64,000 bases of DNA from Saccharopolyspora gregorii (lineage in GTDB: Bacteria; Actinomycetota; Actinomycetes; Mycobacteriales; Pseudonocardiaceae), in contig NZ_CP059556.1 of the NCBI RefSeq assembly GCF_024734405.1, positions 806,001 to 870,000 of the forward strand, written 5' to 3'. Shown here piece by piece: positions 11,201-23,200 of the stretch. The notes under the pieces are model-generated. The model saw only the letters and a program-made list of their open reading frames with translations. It ran no database searches and had not been told where the DNA came from. The position numbers were made by a program, and so were the translations under genes. Position 1 is the stretch's first letter; each line of letters starts with the position of its first letter.

Positions 11201-14200
11201 GAACTCCGGCTACGCGGCGCGCGACCTGGTGGCGCTGTCCTCCCGCGATCCCGCCAAGCTGCTGCAGAGCGGGGAGCTGCACTCGGAGGACGCGGCGCGG
11301 ATGCCGATCTCCGACAAGATCATCCACAACGAGGAGACCGTCACCAGGGCGCTGCTGAGCGGCCTGGAATTCCACGTCGTCGCCCGCGAGAACCCCGGGC
11401 CGCTCACCTTCGGCGAACCGAAGGTCGGCGGCCGCACCGTCGGCTTCCGCGACGCCTTCGTCTCCCGGCTGTGGGACGACGACGCGACCGCGCGCACCGG
11501 GCACGCGATCTCCCCGGACCTGATCCAGGCCACCAAAGACCTCGCCACCAAGGGCGAGGAGTGGTCGAAGGCGGACAAGGCGCTCAAGGGCGCGCGGGAA
11601 GAAGCCGACGGCGTCGCGGGCCCGAGCCGGTCCGAGGGGTCCGACGAGCTGGCCAAGGCGCAGGAGGCCGAGTCCCACGCCCGGTCCCAGTACTCGAAGG
11701 CCAAGCGCACCTGGGACCAGCTGACCCAGGCCGAGCACGAGCGCGACGCGCGCACCCGCGAGGACGCCCGCCGCAGCGCGCGGCAGGCCGTGCAGGACCG
11801 CGCCGAGCTGGCCGCCGACTCCGCGGCGAAGTACCGGCTGCCCCCGATCCGCCGCGCCTCGGTCGCGGACGACCTGCTCAGCGGCTGGGAAGAGGTCATC
11901 AACTACGGGCTGCCGAGCTCCTCGCGCCCGCACGGGCCCGCGCTGCCGCGCATCCCGGAGGAGATCGAGCTCAGCGACCTGGCGCCGAACCGCACGCGCG
12001 GCGGTGACGACCTGTCCGGACCGCCCGCGGACACCACGACGCCGCCGGGGGAGAACTCCGGCCGGCGCGGGGGCGGCGCGAACCGCGGCGACGATGCGAA
12101 CCCGGGCGAGGAGTCGAACCGCGGCGAGGAGTCGAACCGCACCGAGGACTCGAACCGCAGCACCGACGGCACGACCCGCGACGGCGAGGAGTCGAACCGC
12201 CGCGGTCGCGACCGCAGCGGCACCCAGGACAGCTTCGACTTCGCGAACGACCCGGACGCGCAGCAGTGGCGCCGGATGATGGGCGTCTTGGACCGCGACA
12301 TCGCCGCGCACGACGCCGCGCGCGCCCTCGGCACGCTGGACGAGGTCGGCCCGCTCGGCGAGGTCGAACTGGACTCGCTGCCCCCCGGCCGCTCCACCGA
12401 CTCCGACGCGGCGCCCGCCACCGAGCCGGCGCCCGACTCCTCCCGGCAGGCGCCCGAGCGCCGGTTGCAGATGGGCGGCGACCCGGTCGCCCCGCACCGC
12501 GCGATGGTCGACGCGCTCAACGAGTCCGCCGCCCAGCACTCCCGGAGCGGCCGCGAGCCGGAACCGCGCACCGAGCTGCTCGGGCCGGACGTGTTCGGGC
12601 GGCGCGCTCCCCAACCGGCTCCCGACTTCCTCGCCGGGCACGACTACTCCAACCTGCCCGCGGACCGCATCATCAGCATGTTCCGGTCGCTCGACATGGC
12701 GCGCCCGCAGGGCAGGCCGACGCACGCCGAGATGGCGCCCGACGCGCTGATCGCCGACCCGCGCTCGGTGGTCAGCTCGCACCGGTCGCCGATGCAGCGG
12801 GCCCGGTGGGCGCCGCAACCTCCGGTGCCGCTGCCGGAGACGCTGGAGATGCCGCGGCTGATGCACCACGTCTGGCTGGGCGGCCCGCTCTCCGGCGAGG
12901 GGCGGCACGGCTTCCACCGGGAGAACATCGGGAACTTCGCCCGGGAGCACACCGGTCAGCTGGAGACGGTGCTGTGGACGGACGTGCCGCGCTCCCAGTT
13001 CGAGCAGGCCGCCGCGCACACCGGCCCGATGCGCCGGGACCACCCGCTGGCGCCGGTCCGCGACATGCTCGGCTGGGCGCGGCAGCACAACGTCCGGTTG
13101 CTCAACCTGGACGAGGTGTCCAACGCGGAGAACCCGCTGCTCGGCCACGAGTTCACCGCGAACGAGCGGGCCAAGATGACCCCGGCGGGCAGCGCGGGCG
13201 CGAGCGACATCCTGCGCCCGGCGCTGGTGCACGAGTTCGGCGGCGCCTACCTGGACGGCGACAACGCGCTGGCCGACGTGAGCAGCCTGTTCGACGTGGT
13301 CCTCGACGGCCGGGAAGGCTACGCGCTCCACGTCGACACCGAGCGCGAGATCTTCAGCAACTCGGCGGTCGCGGCCGCGCGCCACCACCCGGCAATGCGC
13401 GCCTACCTCGACACCATGATCGGCAAGTACGAGAAGCCGTACGCCGACGTGGTGGACGGCAGGCTGCGCAACGCCGACCCGGAGGCCTTCGACGACTCGC
13501 GGGTCGCGATGCGGCGCAACTCGATCTGGGAGCGCACCGGCCCCGGCAACCTGGAGGAGTTCGCCGCGTCCCTCGGGCATCGGGACGTACTGGACCTGCC
13601 CGGGCTCAAGAACGTCATGGTGCAGAGCACCGGCACCTGGATGTACCCGGCGCCCCCGCCGCACCCGCGGGTGTGGGACGCGGCGTCGACCCAGCGGTTC
13701 ACCGAGAACGTCGTCCAGACCCTGGTGCGCGGGCTGCACAACCGGCCCGGCGAGCTGCTGATCACCGAGGTCGGCGACGTGGTCGAGACCCACCCCGACC
13801 CGGACCTGATCTGGAACTCGGCGATCACCTTCCTGGCCGAGCACCCGACCTTCGGGCCGATGATCGAGGGCATCACCTTCGCCCGCCACGACTTCGGGCG
13901 GCCCAACAACCACGAGCTGCCCGACCACGTCCACGAGCTGCTCAACGTCGACCACGACGACCCGTACGTCCGCTACGGCGAAGTCGGGCTGCCCACCCGC
14001 ATCGAGAACCCGGGCCACCCGAGTCCGGACGCGGTGGAGATGGGCGGGCACCCGCTGGACGAGGCGCTGCCGCGGGGGACCGGCAAGGACCTCACCTTCG
14101 CCGACGTGGACTTCGTGCCGCTGCTCGGGGGCAAGGACGGCGAGGTGATCGGCGTCGGCTTCCCGCGCTCCGACGCCGAAGCCGAGACCATGCGCGGCGC

Positions 14201-17200
14201 CTTCGAAGCGGGTGCCGGGGGCCGGGCGGCGCAGCTGTACGGCACGCCCGCCGACGGCAAGAACTACTTCGTGGTGCCGCACTTCAAGGACGGCCGCTTC
14301 ACGGTCCGGGACCGCGAGGGCGTGCTGCACCGCCTCGACCACGAGCAGATGAGCAAGCTGCTGCTCAGCGCCGGCCGTCCCGGTCCACAATGGACGCAGA
14401 GTACGAACCTGCTGTGGCTGAGCTGCAACCTCGGCTCACCGGAGCACTCCGGCGTCGGCCAGGGGCTGCACTCGCTGCTGTCCGGCGAGGTCGGGGAGCA
14501 GTACGCGCCCAGCGGCAAACCGGAGCTGCTGGAGAGCGGCGGCATCAACCTGCGCGGCAGCGCGCAGATCACCCGTCTCGGGGACGCGGACGACGCGCAC
14601 CTGCCGACCCACGACGACGCGGGCACCACCCCGGGCCGCGGCCTGGCGATGGGCGAGGAGGGGCCGCCGCGCACCGGCGTCGACGAGCACGTCACCGCGC
14701 AGGGCCCCGGCGGGCGCAGCGCGGCGCACGACCCGGCCGCGGTCGACGGCATCGTGTCCGCGCTGAACGACGCGCGCGCGGAGCACGCCGGGACCGCCGA
14801 CGAGCCCGCGCCGCTGCTGGGCGAGGACCTGTTCGGCCTGCTGAGCCCGGAGTCGACCCCGGAGTTCTTGCGGGGCTTGGACATTCCGAACCTGGAGGCC
14901 GACAAGCTGTCGTCCCTGTTCGACGCGATGGACCTGGCGCACGACGCGCCGACGAGCAGGCTCACGTCGGACGGCCTGGCGAGCCGTCCGGACCAGGTGA
15001 TCACCTCGCGGCCGTCCGCCGAAGCGCGGGACGGCTGGGCGCCGCGCACGGACCACCCGCTGCCGGCGACGCTGGAGCTGCCGAAGCTGCTGCACAGCAT
15101 CTGGATGGGCAGTCCGGTGCAGGCGGCGACGCGTTCGGCCGAGGTGTTCGAGAACTTCGGTTCGGCGGCGGCGCGCTACGACGGGACTTCGGTGCTGTGG
15201 ACGGATGTTCCGCGCGCCGACTTCGACGCGGCGCGGGCGAGCGAGCCGCCGGCGGACGGTTCGCCGGATCCGCACGCGGGCACCCGCGAGATGTTGGACT
15301 GGGCGCGGGACAACGGCGTCAAGCTGGTCAACATCAACGAGTTCTTCCACGAGGACAACCCGATGGTCCTCGACCCGTACTTCCGGGAAGGCACGCAGCG
15401 GCTCACCGGTGAAGGCTGGGCCACCGGCAGCGACATCGGCCGCATCGAGATCCTGCGCGCGCTGGGTGGTTTCTACAGCGACGGCGACAACCACGTGCAC
15501 GACCTGCCGCGCGCCGAGCGGGAACTGCTCGACACGCCGCAGTCGTGGGCCCGGCTCTCCGACCAGACCGAGAAGGTCGACAACGCCGCCTACGGGATGC
15601 CGCGGAACCACCCCGTGGCCGACGTGCTGCTCGACTCCATGCGGGAAGCGCTCGGCGAGGAGCAGTCCAGGCTCAACGCGGACCTGGGCGGCGAGCTGAC
15701 CACGCAAGCCTTCGGCGAGAACATGCACCACGTGCGCCGCAACTCGGTGATGAAGCGCACCGGCCCGGACCTGCTCCTGCGCGCCACCGGGAAGCTCGGG
15801 TACGCCAGCCTGCACGACCTGCCCCGGATCGGAGCCGTCGCCGTGAAGTCGGCGGGCAGCTGGATGCGCGACGGCGCGAGCACCACGGCGCAGGCGGACG
15901 GCCCCGCGCGGCTCGACGGCCCGGAAGCCGCGGTCGACCTCGCCAAGCGCGCCGTGCAGACCCTGGTGCGGAACCTGAACAACCGCGACGGCGACCTGCG
16001 CCTCACCCGGCTGACCCCGCTGCTGAGCAGGCACCGCGACCCGGAGCTGGTCCTGGCGAGCGCCCTGCGGTTCATCGCCGACCGGCCGGAGCTGGCGCAG
16101 CAGGTGCGCTCGATCACCACGACCAGCTGGAACCGCCCGCCGCCCGCCGCGCGGCCGGACTCGCCGAACACGGCGAGCGCCCTCGACCGCGGAACGATCT
16201 CCGAGGTGCAGGTTCCGGAGGCCGTGCGCCACCGGTTCGTGGTCTCGCAGACGGGCTGGCAGCAGCGGCTCGGCGAGTTCATCCGCCCCGCGGTGCCGCG
16301 CGACGGTGCGTCCGGCGAGGTCACCTCGGCCGAGTCCCACTGGGCGGACCCGGCGCAGGCCGCGGAACGGGCGCGCGACCTGTACGGCTTCGACCGGCCG
16401 GGGCGGCGGGAGGCCGACCTCGTCACGGCGGTGGACCGGCTCGCCGAACGGGCACCGTTCGGCTCCCGCCCCGGGGTGGACGCGCTGCTGGGGCTGGCCG
16501 ACGAGATGGGCATCCCCGAGGGCCCCCGCCAGGACAGGCTCCGCGCGCTGGTCGAATTCGCGGACGAGCACCCGAACGCGCTGTTCTCCCGCCAGGACTT
16601 CGTGGCCGCCCACGCGTTCGAGCGGCAGCAGGCCACGCAGTGGGACCAGGACGCGTTCCCCGACGTGCAGTGGGAGCGGCGCGACGACGGCGCCGACGCG
16701 TCCCGCCGGGACGAGGACTCCGACTCCGAGGACGACGGCCTGTTCCAGGCGCCGCCGCCGCGGAAGGACGAGGCGGGTGGGGCGTCTCGTCGGGACGAGG
16801 ATTCGGATTCCGATTCGGATGACGGCCTGTTCCAGGCGCGTCCCGGGCGCAGCGTGGTCATGGGCGGCGACGACGTCGCCGCGCCGCCGCAGGGCGAGCG
16901 CGCCGAGCTGGCCTCCGCGCTGAACGACACCGTCGAACAGGTCCGGCGGCACCTCGACGCGCTGCCCGCCGACGCGGCGCCGCGACTGCGCGAACGCGCC
17001 GAGCTGTGGATCGACGCCGCGCGCGGGGGCACCTTCGCCGCCGCCGACGCGGCCCAGCTGCGGTCCCGGCTGGACGAGGCGTCCGCGCTGCTGCACAACG
17101 CCCGCACCCAGCGCGTCACCCACCTGACCCAGCAGTTCGAGCAGGCCCGCGCGACCGCCCGCGACGGCGGATCCCCCGTCGAGTTCCACCTGTTCGGCGT

Positions 17201-20200
17201 CGAGGGCGGCCAGTCCGCCCGCCCCGACGCGCAGGTCGGCTTCGAGGTCGAGGTGCGGTTGCCCGGTGCCGACCCCGACCGCAGGGCCGGTGAGCTCGGC
17301 GCCTCGCTGCTGGAGCAGGGCGTGCTGCACGACTCCCGCGTGGGCGGCAAGACCGACACCTTCGAAGCGCACGCCGCGGACAAGTGGGCGATGGTCGAGG
17401 AGCCCGACCTGGACCACGGCGTCGAGCTGGTGTCGCCGATCATCCGCACCGGCGAGGACGGCATGCCGTGGGCGGACCTGCAGGACATGCTGGAGACCGT
17501 CCGGGACCACGACGGCGAAGCCGGCGCGGGCACCGGCGGGCACATCAACGTCAGCTTCCGCGACCAGGTGCTCACCCCGTCCGAGTACGTGCGGCTGGCG
17601 CAGCTCACCAAGGTCTTCGAGTCCACGCTGTACCGGCTCGGGAACCACCCCGGCGACGTGGGGCAGCGCAACACCTTCCAGGTCGGGCCGAACCCGCTGC
17701 CGATCGATCCGCGCGCCGACCTCGGCTACGCCGACGTCCGCCGCCTCAACCAGGAGCGCGAGGAAGCGGTCAGCTACCGCAACGTGGACGGCGGCCCCGG
17801 CGACCGGGTCGAGTTCCGGTTCTGGGCGGGCAGCACCGATCCGGCGCTCTGGCAGGTGCGCACCGAGCTGAGCCTGTCGATGCTGGCCGCGGCGAAGGAC
17901 CCGTCGATCCACGCCCGGCTGGACGAGCTGATGGCGGAACCGCAGCTGCTCGGCCGCGGCTCGGCGGAACTGCCGGACCTGCTGAACCTGCTGGAACTGC
18001 TGCCGATGAGCGAGGCAGCGCAGCAGCAGGCGGTGCAGCTGTTCGCCGCGACCGAACCGTGGCACGACACCGGCACCAACGACGTCCGGGTGCGTGCCCA
18101 GACCATCGGCACGCCCCACGGCGGGCTCCGATTCCCGACGCCCGGCACCTCGATCGCCGACGCCGTCTCCACCGCGCGGCGCACCACCGTCCCCGACGGC
18201 GCGGACCTGGTCGTCGCCGAGCAGGCGCCGGGCGGCGCCGGGGTGAAGCTGTGGGACGGCGGAGCCCTGCCGCCGAAGGAGTTCGGCGACCTCGTCGAGA
18301 GCAGGCTCCGGCGGCTCGGCGGTGGCGGCCCCTCGGTGTTCGCGCTCGCCGCGGGCGGCGGCAAGGGCGGCTGGCTGCCGCAGCTGGTGAACCGGATCGA
18401 CGTCCCGGTGCTCACCACCGACGCGACCGTGGTGCAGGGGCCGGACGGCGGGCTGCGGGCCGTGGACCAGTTCGTCGGCCAGGACGGCGCGCTGCGGCAC
18501 CGCCCGGCCGCCGACGGCTGGGTGCTGCACGAGAAGGGCGGGACCACCCGGCCCACCGGGCACGCCGACCTCGACGCGGCCGTCGCCTCGGTCACGGCGG
18601 ACGGCTCCCGGCGCCCGGACGGTGCGGCGGACGGTGCGACCGCGTCCGCGCGGGAGGACGGTGCCCCCGCGCGCGACGGGGAGCGCGCCCTCGTCATGGG
18701 CGACGACGACGTGGTGATGCCGGACCTCGGCGCGCCGCACGTCGACGAGCGCGCCCAGCTGGCCGAGCGGCTGCAAGGCGCCGTTCCGCAGCTGCAGCGC
18801 CACCTCGCCGTGCTCTCGCCGGACGCGCTGCCGAACGGGGTGCTCCCGCAGCTGCGGGAGCGGGCCGCCGCCTGGGCGCAGGGCTTGGACTCCCTGCCGG
18901 TCTCCCAGGTCGACCTGAACCGGCTGCGCGAGCGGGTCGGCCAGGCCGAGCAGCTGCTGCAGAACATCCGCGGCGTGCGGGCCCGCGGCCTGGCCCAGCA
19001 GCTCCAGCAGGCGCAGGCGGTCGCGCAGTCCGGGGTCTCGCCGGTCCAGTTCCACCCGGAGGGCATCAGCGGCGGCGCCTCCGCGCGGCCGGACCTGCGG
19101 GTCGGGCTGGAGGTCGAGTTCCAGCTCCACGGCGAGAACTTCGACGCCCGCGTCGCCGCCCTCGGCGACACCCTGCACCGCCAGGGCATGCTCGCCACAC
19201 CGTCCATGGTGGACAAGGGCGAGACCGGAATCCCGAACAGCGTTGGCAAGTGGGCGCTGGCCGAAGAACCGTCGGACGAGCAGGCCGTCGAACTGGTGTC
19301 GCCGATCCTGCGCCCCGGCGAGCAGGGCAGCACCGCCTGGACCGAGCTCGGTGGGCTGCTCGACACCGTCAACCAGGCGCAGGGCGACGCCGGCCGCACC
19401 GGCGGGCACGTGAACCTGAGCTTCGACCGGCCGATGACGCCCGCCGAGTACCACCGGCTCGCACAGCTGATGAAGGCGCACGAGGCGGTGCTGTACCGGC
19501 TCGGCAACCACCCCGGCGGCGGCGCGCACCGCGAGACCCACGAGGTCGGCCCGAACCCGCTGCCGGCTCGCCCGAGCGCGAGCCTCACCTTCGCCGACGT
19601 CCAGGAGCTCAACTGGGGCCGCGAGGATGCGATCAACTTCCTGCACGTGGAGGACACGCCGCAGGACCGCGTGGAGTTCCGCCTCTGGTCCGGCAGCACC
19701 GACCCGGCGTACTGGCAGGTCCGCACCGAGCTGAGCGCCGCGATGCTGGCCGCCGCCCAGGACCCGTCGATCCAGCCGCGGCTGGACCGGCTGATGGCCG
19801 ACCCGCAGCTGCTGGGCCGCGGGTCCGCGGAGCTGCCGGACCTGCTGAACCTGCTGGAAATGCTGCCGATGAGCGAGGAATCGCAGCGGCAGGCGGTGCA
19901 GCTGTTCGCCGCGACCGAGCCGTGGCGCAACACCGGCACCAACGACGCGGTCCTCCGCTCCGAGTCGATCAGCCTCGGCGGCGGCGGGATGTACTTCCCC
20001 GGCCCGCACACGCCGACGCCGGACGCCGTCTCCGGTGCCCGCGCCGTCGTGCTGCCGCACGGGGCGGGCCTGGTCGTGGCCGACCTGACGCCGGACGGCT
20101 CGCACGTCGCGCTGTGGGGCGGCGGCACCACCACTCCCGAAGCCTTCGTGGAGGGCATCGCCACCCGCCGCGGCATCGGCATGGAGCAGCCCGTCGTGTT

Positions 20201-23200
20201 CGCCGCGTCCGGTGCCGGGCACTCCCCGGTGCTGGCCGCGCTGGTCGAGGAGTCCGCGCACCCGGTGCTGGCCACCGAGAGCGGTGTGGTCCGCACGCCG
20301 GACGGCGGCCTGCACGCGGGCCGGATGGTGCCCGGTCCGGACGGCACGCTGACCTTCCAGCCCGACCCCGCCGGGTGGACGGTGCACCACCGCGGCAGGG
20401 AATCCTGGTCCACCGGCGAGTCCGAGATGACCTCGGCCGTCGACGTGCTCTACAACGACGGCCGCTACGACCCGAACGCGGACTCCGACGCCGAGTCCGG
20501 CATGGAGATGGGCGGCGACCGCGCCGAGGGCCCCGCGGCCGGTCGCGGCAAGGACCTCACCTTCGCCGACGTGGACTTCGTACCGCTGCCCGCGGGCAAG
20601 GACGGCGAGGCGATCGGCGTCGGCTTCCCGCGCAGCGACGCGGAAGCCGAGATCATGCGGCACGCCTTCGAGGCCGGTGCGGGGGAGAACGCGGCCCGGC
20701 TCTACGGCGTGCCCACCGACGGCGACAACTACGTGGTGGCCCCGCACTTCAGCGACGGCCGCTTCACCGTCCGGGACAAGAGCGGCGAACTGCACCGCCT
20801 GGACCAGGACCAGATGAGCAGGCTGCTGCTCAGCGCGGGCCGCCCCGGGCCGGAGTGGACACCGAGCACGAACCTGCTGTGGCTGAGCTGCCGCCTCGGC
20901 GACGCCGACGGCTCGGTCGGCGCCGGGCTGCACTCGCTGCTGTCCGGCCAGGTCGGCGAGCAGTACGTCCCGCACGGCAGGCCGGAGATCTTCGAGGGCG
21001 GCCGCACGCGGCTGCTCGGCTCGCAGGACGTCTCCCGCCTCGGCGACCCGGACAGCGCCCACACCCCCGGCGACCAGGACGCCACCGGCGGCACCACCCC
21101 GGACGGCGAGCGCAGCGTCCGGATGCTCGACGACGCCCGAGGCAGGCTCGACCCGCTGGTGGATCTGGTCGCCGACGTCCGGCGGAACCTGAACGCGCTG
21201 CCGCCGGAGGCGATGCCCGAGGCGCGGCAGCAGGTCACCGGGTGGACGAACTCGCTGGAATCGCTCAACGCCCTGTCCGACTCGGCGCTGCGCGCTTTCG
21301 AGAGCTCCGCGCGCGAACTGGCCGCGCAGGTCCGCGACGCGCGCGTCCGGAACATCGGCGAGATCTTCCGCGGCGCCGAGCAGGCCCGCGCCGACGGCGC
21401 CCGCGAACCGGTCTTCCACCGCGACGGCGTGCCGGGCGGCGCGAGCTCCCGGCCCGGGGTCAAGGTCGGGCTGGAAGTCGAGTTCAAGTTCCTCGGCACC
21501 GACAACGACGGCGCCACCGCGAAGGTCACCGGACTCGGCGCCCGGTTGCAGGACGCGGGGCACTCCGAGTGGCATCCCGTCGTCGCGGAGCCCGCCCGCG
21601 AAGCGCGGCCGGAACCGATGAGCCCGGACTCCGACAGCGACTCGTCGCGCTGGTCCTCCAGCGACAGCGAGGAGCTGGAGTCCAACGTGCTGGAGGTGCT
21701 GCCCGACCCGAAGGCGGAGATCGTCGGGGACCTGCACGCCCGCGGCAAGTGGGCGCTGGTGCAGGAGACCGCCCACGACTACGGCGCCGAGCTCGTCTCG
21801 CCGATCCTGCGGCAAGACCGGCAGCCGGAGATGTGGGCCCAGCTCGATTCGATCCTGCGCGACGTCGAAGCGGTCGACGGCAACGCCGACAGCACCGGCG
21901 GCCACGTCAACCTGAGCTTCGACGAGCCGCTGACGCCCCGCGAGCACGTGCGGCTCGCGCAGCTGGCCAAGAGCTTCGAAGCCGTGCTGTACCGCCTGGG
22001 CAACTACCCCGGCGGCGGACAGCGCGCGATGCACATGGTCGGCCCGAACCCGATCCCCGCGGACCCGGCGAAGGTCACCACCCCCGAGCACGTCCGGGCG
22101 TTGAGCCGGGACCGCTACGACGCGATTAACTTCAAGCATGTCGAGGGCGGTCCGGCCGACCGGGTGGAGTTCCGGTTCTGGTCGGGCAGCACGAAGGCGA
22201 GCGTGTGGCAGGCGCACGTGGAGCTCAGCGCGGCGATGCTGGCGGCGGCGAAGGACCCGTCGATCCAGCCGCGGCTCGACGCGTTGCAGAACACCCCCAA
22301 GCTCGTCGGCCGGGACACCGGTGCCGCGCTGCCGGACCTGGTGGAGTTCCTGGAACTGCTGCCGATGAGCCCGGAGTCGCAGCGGCAGGCCGTCGAGCTG
22401 TTCGCGCTCAACGACGCCTGGCGCCACACCGGCGCGAACGACGCCCACCAGCGGATCGTCACCGTCAGCGCCCCGGACGGCGGGCTGATGTTCCCGACCC
22501 CGCGGCACTCCGTCGAGGCCGCGGTCCGGGCCGCCCGGGACCAGCAGCCCTATCCCGACGTCGACCTGGTGCTGGGCGAGCTCGATCCGCACGGCCGGGG
22601 GCTGATGCTGTGGAACGGCCAGTTCCTCTCCGGGCCGCAGCTGATCGAGACGATCGCCTCGCGCCACTTCGGTGCCCGGCACGGCATCGTGCTGGCCATC
22701 TCGGGCGTGGACCAGGCACCGTGGTTCCGGGACCTCTTCGAGCCGGAGAACTTCCAGGACGAGGCGGTGCTGACCGCCGAGAACGTGCTGCGGCTGCCCG
22801 ACGGCAGGCTCGTCGCGGGCGTGTTCAGGCAGGGCCCGGACGGCCGGGTGCTGGTGGCGCCGGACCCGCGGGGCTGGGTCATGCACGGCGACTACATCGG
22901 CGACTCGATGACCCCGCCGGACCAGACGGGCCGCGCGGACCTCGGCGAAGCCATCCAGGTGATGCAGGCCAAGCTGGGCCTCGACCAGCCGCAGGACGGG
23001 CCGGGCCACGCCGCCGAACAGCCCTCCGGTGGCGACCGCGGCCTCGTCATGGGCGACGACCCGGCACCGGCGCTGCCCGCCGAGATCGCGCCGCTGGTGG
23101 ACCAGGCCCGGCGCACCCTCGGTTCGCTGCAGCGCAACCTCGACGCGGCCCCGGTCGGCGAAGCGCGGTTCGACCAGGCCAGGGAGCGGCTCGCGACCTG

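Noticed and set aside
9335-12007. Long plus-strand open frames in other phases inside the giant gene.
   Set aside because: Their translations are Arg/Ala/Gly-rich low complexity typical of shifted high-GC frames.
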